Shown here in pieces: positions 20,300-32,832 of a stretch of 64,000 bases of DNA; the first letter of the stretch is position 1, and each line of letters starts with the position of its first letter. The notes below the pieces were generated by a model that was given only the letters and a program-made list of their open reading frames with translations, made no database searches and had not been told where the DNA came from. The stretch comes from Arbacia lixula. Lineage: Eukaryota > Echinodermata > Echinoidea > Arbacioida > Arbaciidae. The stretch spans positions 4,353,299 to 4,417,298 of the forward strand of contig OZ022581.1 in the NCBI GenBank assembly GCA_963669155.1, given 5' to 3'. The translations under genes were made by a program, and so were the position numbers.

Positions 20300-23200
20300 C
20301 TATGCAACTCTATCAAGGGGTATCTCTGTGAAGCCTTCATTAGGGGCTCCCTGTGTAGGGGGGCGGGGAGGGGGGTTCTCAGGGGGGCGGTTGGTCAGAG
20401 TCTTGGCCCGCTTCACGCCCGACGAGGTGGCTTTCCAGCTCTCGCCCCCGAGGGCGGCCTTGAAGTAGATGAGCGAGGCGATGAAGAGACAGATCCCGCC
20501 CAGGAGGGTGGGGAATTGGAAGATACAGGGTACGCTCATCCTGAGAGAGAGGGGGGGGGAGGTGGAGAGAAAGAGGGGGGAACAGGTGTTAAATATCAAA
20601 ATCTGGGGATTAATTACTGTCTCAAAATTTACGGAAGCAAAACAAATTGTACAAAAATGCTTCTACCTTCATCCCACCCAAAATGTGAAATTTATGTTAT
20701 TTTCTTTGAGGTCGTATTAGGAGCATTTTACCAGCATAGATTTGAAGTTAATAGAGCCTGACATTACAACTACATCATACTGTTTTCTCAATGAGGGTCA
20801 TACTTTGTGATGGTATAGAGATAAGGAGTAGTAGCTGTAAATACTTCTTGACCCCAAACCATTTTAGTGTCATTCTGTTATAATTATGGATGAGACAAGA
20901 CTTTTTGGAGAAAATTTCCGGACCAAAAAGCTAACTTTTCTTCCTGGGCCATGTTGCATATACGTTTTCAATGACTGTAACTTACCACCATTGGTAACTA
21001 CCATGCCAACAGGTGCAATAATGAGAGCTCATTGGCTGTTGGGGTGGTAATTACCATTTATGCTATGTAACAATAATTTAAAACATATGTGCAACATGGT
21101 CCTGATAGGCCAAGGGTGGTCATCAGACTTCACTAGCCATCAGCATTCTGGTACTGGTGATACCTTGAATTCATCTTTTTTTAACTCTTTGCCCGCCACG
21201 CACACTATCTCCCCTGCGCCACATTAATTTCAGGGTGCCACATTCATAGGGGTTTTGCATGCACTGTCTTATTCAACTTGCAATAACTTTTTATTGGTTT
21301 GTAGTGATGAAAAAAAAAATATGTAGTAAAGTCTAAAAGAAATTAATACTCTTGCCAATCATGCCAATAGTACCATTTTTGTCATGTATAATATCATAGA
21401 TTCTGAGAATTATAACTTTACATTCTGTCTCCAAATTAACGTTTTGGAGGCTATTTTATACCTCTTATATTCAATATGTCCTAATGAAAGTTTTTCTCTA
21501 GGTTAGTTCAAAAAAAAAATATGTTCTTTAGCTTTCATTACATACCAAACCCATGTCTTTATGAGCCAAGCAATTTAGGATTTAAATGGGGCATTCAAAA
21601 AGAGTAAGCTAACAATGAACTAAACTCCTCCATTGAAATTGACCCTGGGTACTTCTCAATAGACTTCCTGTCCTGGGAGACTTCCTGCCTATTGATACTT
21701 TGATCCCCTTATGCAATACACGCATCGCTATTGTATGTGTGTGCGCACAATACAATTAAATACGTTCCGTATGCATTGTGCGCGAAACGTGACTTGAGTC
21801 GAACTTGGCAGCCCGCTGTATGTGCCGCGAGTCGAACGAAGCGGGCAAAGAGTTAAGAAAAAAAATGATATGATACATGAAGAATTGATTTGACAAGGAT
21901 AGCTAACACTCTCACAGAAAGCTATGGTAGTTTGCTTTTTTTTTCAGGCTAACTACATGTATGGCCCTTCATATGAGCTCAACACTATGAGATGAAATAC
22001 TTACAAGAGGTAGACCATAAATCGCACAAAGTAGTTGGTTGTCACTGGTGACAGTGCCAGCAGAACAGGGTGCAGTAGACTCTGAAATCTAAACAGAACA
22101 ACAACAAAAACAACAAATACACTGTATGAATCAAAACAAACATTTATTAATGGCAATACAGATCGTAGTTATAGAATCAAATTTCCCTCTCTGATTTACT
22201 CGTCGTCTGCTTTTATTCTACTGTATAAGCTGTATATTTCGCGAGTCTAATTTTTCGCGAATCAGGACTTCTCGTCAATTTCGTGAGTGATTAAATTTGT
22301 GATCGTGAACTACGTGTACTATTAGTATATGTGCTCTAGAACGTTGTATTCATAGTTTTGCATGTAACTTGTTACATTCGCAAATAGCATCCAACATGTG
22401 AAATTCACAAAAATAAAAACCACACAAGATATACGGCGTATACAGTATTCTGTATATAACCCAGGTTTCACTGCCCTTTAACTCTTTGTGTATCAAATCT
22501 GCATTCTGTCACCTAAAGTGAACACAAATCCCATTGCGGAGGATTTTATTACACACAAAAAGGGTTTAAGGCATGTTTTGTGGAAGTGCAAGTTTCAAGA
22601 AGAAAGGGAAATAGATTAACTCTTAACCTGCCGCTGTCGCATTTTTGCGGCTAAGGGGTAACATGCCGCTGTCGCAAATTTGCGACCAAACTGTAATTGA
22701 GAAAACCTCCGGCACAGAGGGGTTTTACCTCCGGCAAGTTAAGAGTTAACATGGAAACAAATACATTCAAAAGTGCTTTCATAAAGGATGTGTCATCACA
22801 GTCTATAAAGAGCACCATATATCCTGTACAAATCATTACATCACAAGTTTTAAGATAAAATACCACGCATACCGGTATGAGAAAAATGGTCATTGTAGGT
22901 TTATGTTTTAAAGACTGACCTTCACTTATATATTTCTTTTATGTGTCTGCCTTTATTGAAACCAACTTAATTTCAGGGTGAACTATCCTTTTCAGATTAA
23001 CATCATCATCTGAGTTAAGACCAAGAAAGTTATTCCTACCTTCTCTCGACAGTGCTTCCCTTGCGCCTCATTCCCCGTGGGTATTCTATGATGATCACAA
23101 TGATACTGGCAACACTGATAGAACATTGGGTTAAGGATCACATCTCCTGTACTGTACTGAGGTACATTTACACAGAAGCGATTTCCAGCTGCCATGCACC

Positions 23201-26116
23201 ACATGCATTTTGACTCACTGCGGCAAAGCCTGGAAAAATGTTGCCTGGCAAGCTATGATTTTTACCCCCGCAAGAGGCAAAATAATGTGTGAAAGGTCTA
23301 ACAAAAGGTGGCATTATGGCAAGCCGCAGCGCAAAACAGCCTCCATCTGAAAGAACCTTAAGAGGTCAAAACTTGTACCTCTCATCATAGCTTATTTACT
23401 ATTTACAAGTCCATATACTGGTACCTGTTAGAGTAGGAACAAATTAAAGTATGAGGCTCTTTTCCAAACCTGAAATCTTAAAAAGGAACATCATGAACCA
23501 TGGGTGTGAATCATTGCAAACATTTGAACTTACCATTTATTTTCTAAATTGCATCCTTAGATGTTGTCATCTCTAAACAGGGTGTAAAAATTAAGTCAAG
23601 TTGAACATTTGAGTTGTTATCAATCAAAAGTTAAAGTTGTATGCTAAACGGTACTACTGGTATGTGGTTTTGCAGTCAATCGTACATGCCATATCAGGCC
23701 GCTGAGCCCAGTATTTTTTTTTTATTGTTGATTGTATTTCAGGAAGACTTACTTTATTCTTATTCTTTCTTCTTCTCCTTTTGTTGTTTGACAGGAAAAT
23801 TAGAACAAATAAAATGTGCTGCAAATAATCTTTCCACCAATACCTAATTTAAAATCAATGTCTACTTAAATATTATTTTGTAGCACACACCAATATATTT
23901 GTAAGGCAGGGCTTTAACAAATTGTTACCCATAACCACCGCGGACAACGTAATTCAGTCGACACACCAAGGCACAGCCACAGTGTATACATAGCTCGATA
24001 CATGTTGCTCGATGGTAAATAATGGCTTTCATTATCTGTCTTTTGTCTAGTCATTTCCTGATGCTACGTGCAAGAGTAAGAATAACACAGTACAAAAAAA
24101 CCCAATGTCATTCAAACCAGGAAGTCATGGCAAAACTACCAGGATTGTTTTCAGTTAACCTAAATGCATCCTGGTATTATGTGTATGTAGTCCACTGTAT
24201 CATACGCACTAGATCCACATCATAGAGCAACAGTTGCACAGACATGTGTTTAAAAGAAAATTACAAAAGATCTTTTTTGCACAAGTTACACACAAAATCT
24301 GTAAAAAAAAAAAAAATGCTAATTTACAGCTATTGCATGCATTCCAACATAAAGTCTCTGGGCACATTCTCATGTTTGCTAAAAAACACTTCCCACTATA
24401 CACTGTGCCCCTTACCCCTACGGCTTTAAATTTTATGTTGTTGACTAATTATAGCACTAGCACTGGATCTGGGGTATCATATTTAGCCACCAACATGGTG
24501 GAAAAAGTGCCTCAGAATGTTAAACTAAGAAAGCACATTTTAATTTCTTGAATTTGGCACCTTTGTGAACATGCAACAATATTACATTACATCACTACAA
24601 AAGAATAAAACTACATGTATGTATGGTGCTGCAGAAATTTTTATATATTAATAAAATAATGTAAACTGTGGCTAAAAGGCACCCAGGAGAAGTAGAAAAC
24701 CATGACTTTATAAACCTGACATGTTACATCTTGATACACAGCATATAGGGCAGATAAAGGATACATTGTGTAGTAGGCAAAGACGGCTCCGTCAAATCCA
24801 AAGACTCCTGTGATTCCACCCATCAGCATGACTGTGAAGTAGAGGGAAATATAGACAACATAACGGTTGGGGCTATAACAATGCATTTTAAAGAAACCCA
24901 CAATCTTCTTAATATATAGGCCCCTATTGATCTCTGGTAGTTTTCATACTATTAATAAGAACTTTGACTTACATACTTTCCTTCAGTTTTGAAATGCCTC
25001 CATAATTTATGTTTCAATAGACCTTAATAATAAACCTGCAATAATCGTACTTTTGTCTTGCATCCATTTTTTTATCATTACACCTCTTCATACTTCTAAT
25101 ACTTGCAGAGGATAGTTCTAATTAGTTGTATTATTTCATATGTTGTATTTATATTTGTTTTTACCTTGTAAATTGTTGCAATTCAGCTGTATGGCTGGGA
25201 ATATGATTTTAATAAACCTTGAATTGAATTGAAATAACAAATACAAGGAAAAGTTGTTCCATACCGCACCCTGCAGATACATCGGGTCATTTTGTGCAGA
25301 CATACCCATGGTCTTGTGCAATAATGCATTCAACTGAAATTGGGTGTGACTGTAAAATAATTCTGAAAGTCACTGAGCGTTGTGAGGGGGAAGGAGGGGG
25401 AGGGGGGAGGAGGGGATGGGGGCCCATCTTCTAAAGGGCAACAATTGATCAGACTAAAATTGATTATATACACAACAGGTCAAAGGAATTGGCATAGGGA
25501 AAGGGAAAGGGAAGGAGCCGCAGTTTTAAACCGCGGTATATTTTGTCCAGTTCAGCATGAAACACGATGCTTTAGCCTAAAAAGCACCATGCTTCATGCT
25601 GAACTGGACAAAATACACCGCGGTTCAAAACTGTGGGTCCTTCCCTTTCAATTCCCTTTCCCTATCTCAGTAAACAATAAAGCGTTAACATCCAAATCAA
25701 GTTATTGTTTATTATGTTTGGTGTGTCTATAACTATACAGGAATAACGGTCCTTTGGGGGCATTCTTTAATCAAAATTACATTTTCGACATATAAAGCAG
25801 GGCATTCAAAAAAGCAGCCAGGTTCAATCTCAGCGGATCCACCATCCTACAGTACAGTCACAAAGACTGAATTTTCGGTCTAGTCAGTGCAAGCAAACGT
25901 TAGATCGAATTAGCTTACCCTGTTTAGATCCGGGTAAGTCAGTAAATCAGCTACTTCAGTAATCCACACTAGACTACGCATTACTAAACTTTCAATTGAG
26001 TTAATACTGTATTAATATGGCCTTATTTTTAACTTACCGATTGCGCTGACAAACGCATGTTCATTTGCCCACATCGCCCATTCGTTGGTGTGAGGATTGT
26101 CTGAAGACGGCGCCAT
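20300..26116 (-). CDS. CYBA: Cytochrome b-245 light chain, p22phox (complete, 5 coding exons)
   Basis: p22phox is the small membrane subunit that stabilises NADPH oxidase catalytic subunits (NOX1-4) and docks the cytosolic organiser through a proline-rich tail. The exons, in minus-strand order, are 26116-26038, 24831-24738, 23105-23040, 22088-22005 and 20540-20300. They give 187 aa; human p22phox has 195. The start gives MAPSSDNPHTNEWAMWANEH, matching the family N-terminus (EWAMWANEQ). Exon 3 encodes EYPRGMRRKGSTVER and exon 4 encodes TTNYFVRF, both strongly conserved. Exon 5 encodes LFIASLIYFKAALGGESW, then PPENPPPRPP at residues 160-169, the counterpart of the organiser's SH3-binding site. 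Several hydrophobic segments fit membrane helices. The exon 2 donor (GTATCA) is weak and was chosen because it keeps phase. Exon 4 starts at ATTTCAG because this gives the same spacing as the human protein. The stop codon lies 18 bp from a transposon. Confidence 0.93.
20946..21103. mobile_element. Foldback MITE in CYBA intron 4
   Basis: The left end CCATGTTGCATATACGTTTT mirrors AAAACATATGTGCAACATGG on the right, with one mismatch. A related copy or half-copy sits at about 9150-9285 (GAGAGCTCATTGGCTG is shared). Confidence 0.8.
21181..21856. mobile_element. TIR element with perfect 16-bp ends in CYBA intron 4
   Basis: TTAACTCTTTGCCCGC at 21181-21196 is exactly mirrored by GCGGGCAAAGAGTTAA at 21841-21856. 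The 676-bp element has no transposase frame. Confidence 0.85.
22219..22447. mobile_element. MITE with TACTGTATAAGC ends in CYBA intron 3
   Basis: The left end TACTGTATAAGCTGT is mirrored imperfectly by ACGGCGTATACAGTA. The interior has many TTCGCG/CGCGAA motifs. Related ends occur at 19846 and 20244. Confidence 0.75.
22617..22749. mobile_element. Short palindromic MITE in CYBA intron 3
   Basis: TTAACTCTTAAC at 22617 is mirrored by GTTAAGAGTTAA ending at 22749. Inside, CTGCCGCTGTCGCA is repeated twice. It is 133 bp and non-coding. Confidence 0.8.
22905..22992 (+). mobile_element. Half-copy of the long-armed foldback MITE
   Basis: It carries only the right arm of the family seen at 16479-16961 (GACCTTCACT ... 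TTTCAGGGTGAACTATCC). Confidence 0.75.
25494..25665. mobile_element. Near-perfect 172-bp foldback hairpin
   Basis: The left arm (ATAGGGAAAGGGAAAGGGAA, then TTTTGTCCAGTTCAGCATGA) pairs with the right arm (TCATGCTGAACTGGACAAAA, then TTCCCTTTCCCTAT). Arms are ~80 bp with a very short loop. It lies in CYBA intron 1. Confidence 0.85.
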
Positions 26117-26420
26117 CGTGCTGGTTAACTCGGTCTCAACCCTCCTTCAAGTTAAATTGAACCTTCTCAGTTCAGCAAAATTGTGTGATTGTATGATCAC
26201 CACAGAATAAAAAGCTCACACATTTATACATACACGCAGACTCGGTGCAAGTAGAACGACAGCGAAAGGTTTTGTAGCGGTTCGCCGTAACTCTGTATAC
26301 TGTGTGTGCAAAGTTGAAGCTTCCGCTTCGACCGAGTACAGTACTGAGCAGCGCTGCCTACCGAAGGTAAACAATGGCAGCCCGGTATTTCCGCATTCTT
26401 GTACCGATTAGGCAATAATG
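26117..26420 (-). promoter_or_regulatory. Likely CYBA 5' UTR / promoter region
   Basis: This DNA lies immediately upstream of the CYBA start codon. No TATA box or other defined site can be named. The assignment rests on position only. Confidence 0.3.
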
Positions 26421-26994
26421 GTCATCAACTCTCTTAACTCATGGACGGTCATATAGATCTACGTGACTCTTCAATGAAAAAAGTGAGATATCTCTCAGTT
26501 TTGCAGCTGATTGCACGAGTATTTTCTCATATTTACCAAAGTTCATTGATTTCACGTAGAATTCCAATTATTATGGTCTTACATTGACGACTCACAGCTG
26601 AGCCAAACAATGTGGGGGAAAAGGGGGATTCCCCAGTAACGTTTCGCGCAGACTATACACATCGGAGTATGATCAGTATATCAAATAAGTGCGTCTTAAG
26701 TTGCCGATGACAAATCACAATTTCTTGTCAAAAGTGCAATTAGGTCATCAGGGTTAACGGTGTATTTTTAGGTAACATCGGGCCTGATACTAATACTGGT
26801 GTCTATTTTTACCTATATTTTGGTTACTCGATGGACATTCATTTACCGGTATTTAGCTGGACTAATACATTTTGCGCCGGGCATATTTCGTCAAAGATAC
26901 AGGGGCTGGGTTGCCGTGATAGGGGTTTATGGGTATGAAGTAAGTTTTTGACAACTGATCTGATGTTCAACGTGTAAGAAAGTATTAATTAAAA

Positions 26995-27498
26995 TGATGG
27001 TCCACCCTGAAATTAAATTGGTGTTATAATCAAAGCAGATAAAGAGGCGTCATGATAAGTGAAGGTTTGATGTAAATCTGTCAAAGGATACGAAAGTTAT
27101 GATTGTTTTAAGTTAGGATTTTGTTACGTCACATGCGAGATGTTCTCCCATAATTACGATGTGAACTAATTTTTTTTTAAAATGTCGATATTATTTAAAG
27201 GATGTGCATCATTAAGTTTTACCTGGGTATTTAATATAACGCATAGTACACACATGACAAAACAAATCCTTCATAAAAAAAAAAAAACAGAAAATGAGCA
27301 ATTTTGTAGAATAGTACAGTATACAGCATATGGGAGAGCACCTCGCATGTCACGTCATAAAATTAACATTTTAAAAGATCATGACCATTTTTCTTACCCT
27401 TTAACGGAATTTCGTCAAACCTTCACTAACAAGGTGACTAATATATGTTTATTCCATATTTCTACTTGTATTGTACTTTAGTATGGACTATCCCTTTC
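26995..27498. mobile_element. Long-armed foldback MITE (second full copy)
   Basis: The left arm begins GGTCCACCCTGAAATTAAA and the right arm ends AGTATGGACTATCCCTTT. The internal GAGATGTTCTCCC and GGGAGAGCACCTC stretches are complementary. It belongs to the same family as 16479-16961. Confidence 0.8.
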
Positions 27499-28284
27499 AC
27501 TTCATTCTACTACCCCCCCCCCCTCCCTCTCTCTGTCTCCCTTCTCTCTGTCTCTCTCCTTATCATCAGCATCACGGTATATCTTCAAATTCCCTCGTCG
27601 TGCACATTGTTTTGTACCCCTCCACACACTCTAGATCCTAATTAAATACTATACATGTGTGCTTTTGTAAACAGTTAAAATGGCAGGAAATGGAAAAACC
27701 CAATAATGACTATAGGTAACCTCGGACCAGAGATGTTGAATATGTAGTGAGGTTACTAAAAAGGGAAAAATATCCAGTCCCCATTCTTATTTTCTGACTT
27801 GGCACCCATGTTCTGTTCGCCGGCTTTCTGGTTTACAGTCCTTTTCAGGACTACACTCATTTCGAAAGATATACTCTACTTTCAAATCTCCACTTTTTCG
27901 CCTGTCCATTTCACCTTCAATTCTATCCACGTTTTCTAATCTCAGTCCTCCCAGGACCTTACACATGGTGTACCGTAAACCTCATTCGTTTAAAAATAGT
28001 GCAGTTTACAATAAAAGGCCTAACCTTTTTTTCCAACGTGCGAAGCTAACACATTATTTTAACATTTCGAACGTATTAAAGCGGGAGAAATATAAAGCAA
28101 TCCTAAGATGTGTTTATTTTCTATAACCCACGTAAACGACTTCCACTAGGCATAATAGGCCTAAACCGTTTGTACATTGTCAAGTCCTAAGCCCTTACCG
28201 AGATATATATTCTTGGAGCTATAGTACTGACAACAGTGTACTTTTTAGCATAGCAACCCGTCGATTTGTTTCCCAATTTCATTA

Positions 28285-28575
28285 TGACGCCCAGGCGCGT
28301 ACGCAGGATTTTTGAAAAAAAGGGGGGGGGGGGGGGGGTTCGAGCTGAATTTTTTAAATCTCCCGCCCAGTCTCTAAAAATTGATGGGGGGGGGGCGAAG
28401 GAAATCCGCCCTCTTTTTATCCTTACAAATTCTTGCGTCATACATTAGGCCTATTAGGTAGGGGTTACCGTCCGTCTACCAGACCGACCTCTGGGGAAAC
28501 CAAAAAAAAAAAAAAAAAAAAAAAAAAAGACACCCCCCCCCCTTGCACATTCGCGCCTGATATGACGCCTCCAAG
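28285..28575. mobile_element. Probable MITE with homopolymer-rich interior
   Basis: GCCCAGGCGCGTACGCAGG at the left and CGCGCCTGATATGACGC at the right have partly complementary ends. The interior holds a G run near 28321-28338, a second G run near 28385 and a long A run at 28502-28528. The assignment is less certain than for the other MITEs. Confidence 0.45.
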
Positions 28576-29723
28576 TAAGTTGTTTCATGCATTTTCATTA
28601 ATGCGCAGTAGACTGCGCTTTCCTGAAGGTTAGTCTCAAGTTGCGCGTGAAAGTCACCTTGACATTGCATATTGATGCGTATACATGGCAACGTTGCGTT
28701 ATGTGTACACAAACGAATTATCTATTGCTTTTCAACAGTTGGAAGCTATATTTCTTCTGCTTGATTTTGCTTTTTTGATAGTGATTCTCCAGTATTGTAG
28801 TATTCCTTTCAGGTTAGTTTGTATAGTTTGATTCCTTTCACCCGCAGTTCAAACTGTATTGCTTAACTTTCCAGATAAATCAAATGAAATGAGTAAATTA
28901 CTTGTTATTTTTCTTGCTGATATGTAACGTGACATAGAATACATGCAATACACATTGCATTGTAAACGTACACGCTGCTAACTGGACAGCGCTGTTCTGA
29001 ATGATAAAACAGTGACTCTATAAGCCTACTAATGATCTAATGATGATGTGAACTTCGATGAAGTTCAACATTAATTGAAATTATCATCTTTCATCTTTTA
29101 ATATTGTATAAGAACAAGACTAAAACTAAACAGTTGACTCATTTTTTGGCACATTACAATTTACAAACAAGTTTTATATACACCGTGTCTTTAAACATCA
29201 TAGGATGTTCTACGATACGTTCTCCCTTGCGAATTCCCTGCGTCGTCATGCAATCAGTACGACGCACCGACGTCATGACGTCGTTCGTGACGTCACGACC
29301 ATGGGACTCAAGACCCTGGATGTATGTACAAACACCTTGAAATACTTGTTAGAAATTAATAATAGCAACCACACATGTACGAACTTTCTGAACTATGCCT
29401 TATCTGTTCATTTTATTTTGACATTTTAGAAAAACAACAAAGAACGATTTTTTGTACAAAAGAAAGTTGTGATATTAGTTAATGCCTATGCAATACAAAA
29501 ACACGAAAAACATCAAACATGACACGATTTTAAGAAGTTGAATGAGATCAAATCAAATGTGTTATGATTTACATCTAGTTGTAAATATAATCAAACCTCG
29601 TAACCGGAAGGAGAAAAGGAAAAGGTTTGTATACCAAAATTCAACTGCAGAAAATATAACCAAACAAAAAACACATAAAGAAGATTTTTTTTTAAGTACA
29701 TGTATATTTTCATAACTATATAG
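28576..29723. other. Gene-free stretch upstream of the kinase gene
   Basis: I see nothing definite here. GACGTCA-type motifs cluster at 29268-29297 (CGACGTCATGACGTC and GTGACGTCACGA, close to the CRE core TGACGTCA), about 430 bp before the kinase start codon. They could be part of its promoter. Confidence 0.35.
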
Positions 29724-32700
29724 ATGGCTCGTATAAGCTGTTGCTTGACCCCGCCTCGGACACAAGACCCTGTAGACTCCCCTCCAGTACCAGCCGCCGT
29801 TCATCTGACAGGCAATCTGATGCTGCAATGCCTGGATCAGAACATGGAGAAAGAACATCTCCAAGAACGGCTGGGGGTAAGTCTATAATGTTATTCATGC
29901 AACATTTGTTAAAATGATTATGAAATCATTGTAGATTTTACAAATTATGAACATTGAGTAGATTACAAGACTCACTATTGTCATCGACAAAGTTGAAGGA
30001 ATCTCTTTAAAAAAAAAATTACATTTCAGGCGCTGGCGAGTCAGATGGGCGTCGATCCGACGGGCAAGACAAGCGATAAACTTATCACAGACATAGGCGA
30101 GCAGTGGGGAGAGTTTGTGAGAGGCACTCGGAACTTGGTGGAGGAACAGCAACGCCTCAACCACACCGTGCAGGTTAGTACAAATCCCCCATGACAGATA
30201 TTGAATTATTCAAATAGTCTATAAATAACTTAGAACAAGAATAGTATAGACCCTATTTTAACAATGACATGATAAGGTTTTCACTGACCCTAGTAAATTG
30301 TACTTGCAAACCTAAGTCTAATAATGGACGGAATTCAATTAATATTGCAATAATGATATTAAACAAACATTACAATTTATTATCAACTCCCATCTTTGAA
30401 CTCTAGGCTGTTGCCCACAAAGTCGGAGTGCAGTCATCCAGCAATGACCCTTACACTCTCCTCACCCTCATGGGTCAGCAGTATGGGACGACTCGGCCTG
30501 AGCTGACCACTGCCCAGGGGATGATGATGGACAGCACGGCTGACACAGAAGACCGCCTCCATCTTGATTCCCAGGGGTCAGATGCAGCTCAGCCAGGGTG
30601 GTATGTATTAATTAGACTATCCATTTATTCATTATTAATTTTTCAGGCAGAATAGTATTCTGGAGAATCTGGGATTTATTGAAATGAATGCCAGAAATAA
30701 GAAGAAAGAAAGAATCACCAAAGATTACCTACGGATCTCATTACAGAGTATGAAATAATTTATTAAAAAAAGAATTGTTGTGCATACTTAGATTTATTTA
30801 ATACATATACACTCATTGCCATAATGTAAACCATGAAGTTAAGGCTTTTACATTCCGTACTAAAATTAACACTATGAATAACAATTGTGAATGTAATTGT
30901 ACTCTCATTGTTCACACAGTAGCAGTACCAGCACGCACCCTCCTGTCCTCCCACTACCCCACCCTAATCTGCACACCCCACCCACACCTGTCTGCCACTC
31001 TGTCAGTCCTCATGCACCTGTTTGCACCCCTCCCCTCCCTTCCCCTCCCTCCCGGAGTAGCACTGTACCCACAGGGTAAATAAAACAATCCTAACACTGA
31101 GCGATTATTATAAGTAGTTAATTTATGGAAGTTCAAACTTAAACAATTTCTAATTCTGGAAAAGCTTTGAAAGAACATGTGATATGCAACAGTTTTAGGC
31201 AAAGTCATTAGTGCATACTAAACAGCACAAAGATGTTCTTTGTTTAATTTTCTCTGATTAGATTCAAATAACTTCTATTCATGTTGCATTGAATTCATTC
31301 AATATGTGCAAGTTGTTCACATTTTTACAGACCAAACCCAGCCTCTCCATCTGCCAGTCAGACCCCAGTCCAACCTCCAGCAGGACCAGGTCTAACTCCA
31401 GCCCAGGCAGCACCAGGACCTAGTCCTCCAGCTGTGGGGGCTGTAGGCGCTGTGGGCGGTGCCAGTCCTAAGAAACTCACAGTTTGGGACAAGAGCGAGC
31501 TCGTGCCCTTTGACCCTTCAGGTGAAGATGAAATACTATCACCTTTTAATAAAAAAGATAATCTGTATTTTTTTACTTGCAATTAATCATTATCATAAAT
31601 TCATATTGTTCTTTACAAAAAAAAATATTTTGAAAGCATTTTATTAAGTATAAATACATGTGTTTTTAAAGAAATGTCTTTCTGGTGTTTCTGATAGGTG
31701 CTGAGGTGACTCTAGGCAGTGGTGCGGGGGGAACTGTCCGTCTGTTCCGGCATGCTTCTTCAGGAACTCCAGTGGCTGTCAAGATGTTCACTTTGCCATC
31801 TAACGTTCAGGACTTGAGGCGAAAGCTGGCCGACATACAGCAGGAAGCTAACACCCACGGTCTGCTGGGTAAGTTCATTGAGTTATCATCTAGAATTCTC
31901 TGTTCACTTTAAATTATGGAATTTCGTTAGATGAAACATTGCCTCAACAAATTTTCCAAAATTAATTTTTAGCTAAAATCCCAAGTCTGTTGGTGAAATT
32001 GAAAAAATACACTTCACTTACCTGATCTAAATTAATAACTTTTGAAGTTTTTTTATGTTCTTTAGTCTCATCTTTTTCAGACTGATAAAGGTGAATGGTT
32101 GTGCTTTGTCTCTAAGGAGCTAACCTGCAATGCCCGGTTTATTATAATTCGGCTAAGGACTTGTTTTGTTTCATTTTACCATATCTCACTTGTACTGACC
32201 AATGCATAATTTTGTCTTAAAACTTTTCAGGCCAGCATCGTCTTTTCCCTGAGTATCACGGATGCATTGACTTCTGTGATGGCCACATCGGTATAGTAAT
32301 GGAGTTCATCGGAGACGCACAGACCGGACAGACGATGCCTCTATCGAAGGCCTTCCTCGCAGCAGGCTGTCCTGCCCTCACCAGTCGTGACTGGTTTGGC
32401 GTGGCATCAGATATCGTCCAGGCTGTACAGCACGTGCATGATACAGGTTACCTCCTTAACGATCTCAAGGAGGACAACGTGATGTTGTCCTGCGCCACCG
32501 ATGGAACCCTCTGTGCCAAGGTTATTGACTTTGGCTGGGTGTTACCTCAGTCCGAGCCGCAGGTGTTTGGGTTTGATGATGAGACAAAGTACCGATACGA
32601 GCAGAAACTGACCTTCACTCACATCGCCCCTGAGTGTGCCCTGTACGACGAAGGTACCTCCACCCGCAGCGATGTCTTCCAGCTGGGGAGGCTGCTCCGG

Positions 32701-32832
32701 GCCATTGGTGGGCTGGCTAATGACACTAACCTGTGGACAATCGGAGAGATGTGCCTCCAGCCGGCAGCCATGTTCAGACCTACAATGGATGAGCTGATCC
32801 TAGAGTTGGATCGACTTCAACCACTGTATTAA
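29724..32832 (+). CDS. Protein kinase-domain protein with unrecognised N-terminus (complete, 7 exons, 536 aa)
   Basis: The exons are 29724-29876, 30030-30173, 30407-30600, 30920-31075, 31331-31521, 31698-31868 and 32231-32832 (TAA stop), all in consistent phase. Residues 1-160 have no domain I recognise; parts look helical and could form a coil. Residues 164-265 are low-complexity Pro/Ser/Ala-rich. The kinase domain starts near 280: glycine loop GSGAGGTV (286-293), K308 in VAVKMF, and a likely alpha-C glutamate at E329. The catalytic loop reads LLNDLKEDNVML with D414 and N419, followed by DFG at 436-438 and IAPE at 468-471. His and Arg of the usual HRD are replaced by Leu and Asn, so this is a non-RD kinase that otherwise keeps the catalytic residues. 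The substrate specificity and subfamily are not identifiable. A cryptic acceptor (tatag) sits right before the ATG, so a 5' non-coding or coding exon may exist upstream. Confidence 0.88.

Noticed and set aside
20288..20761. Plus-strand 157-codon frame
   Set aside because: It is antisense to the last CYBA exon, which has clear family identity on the minus strand.
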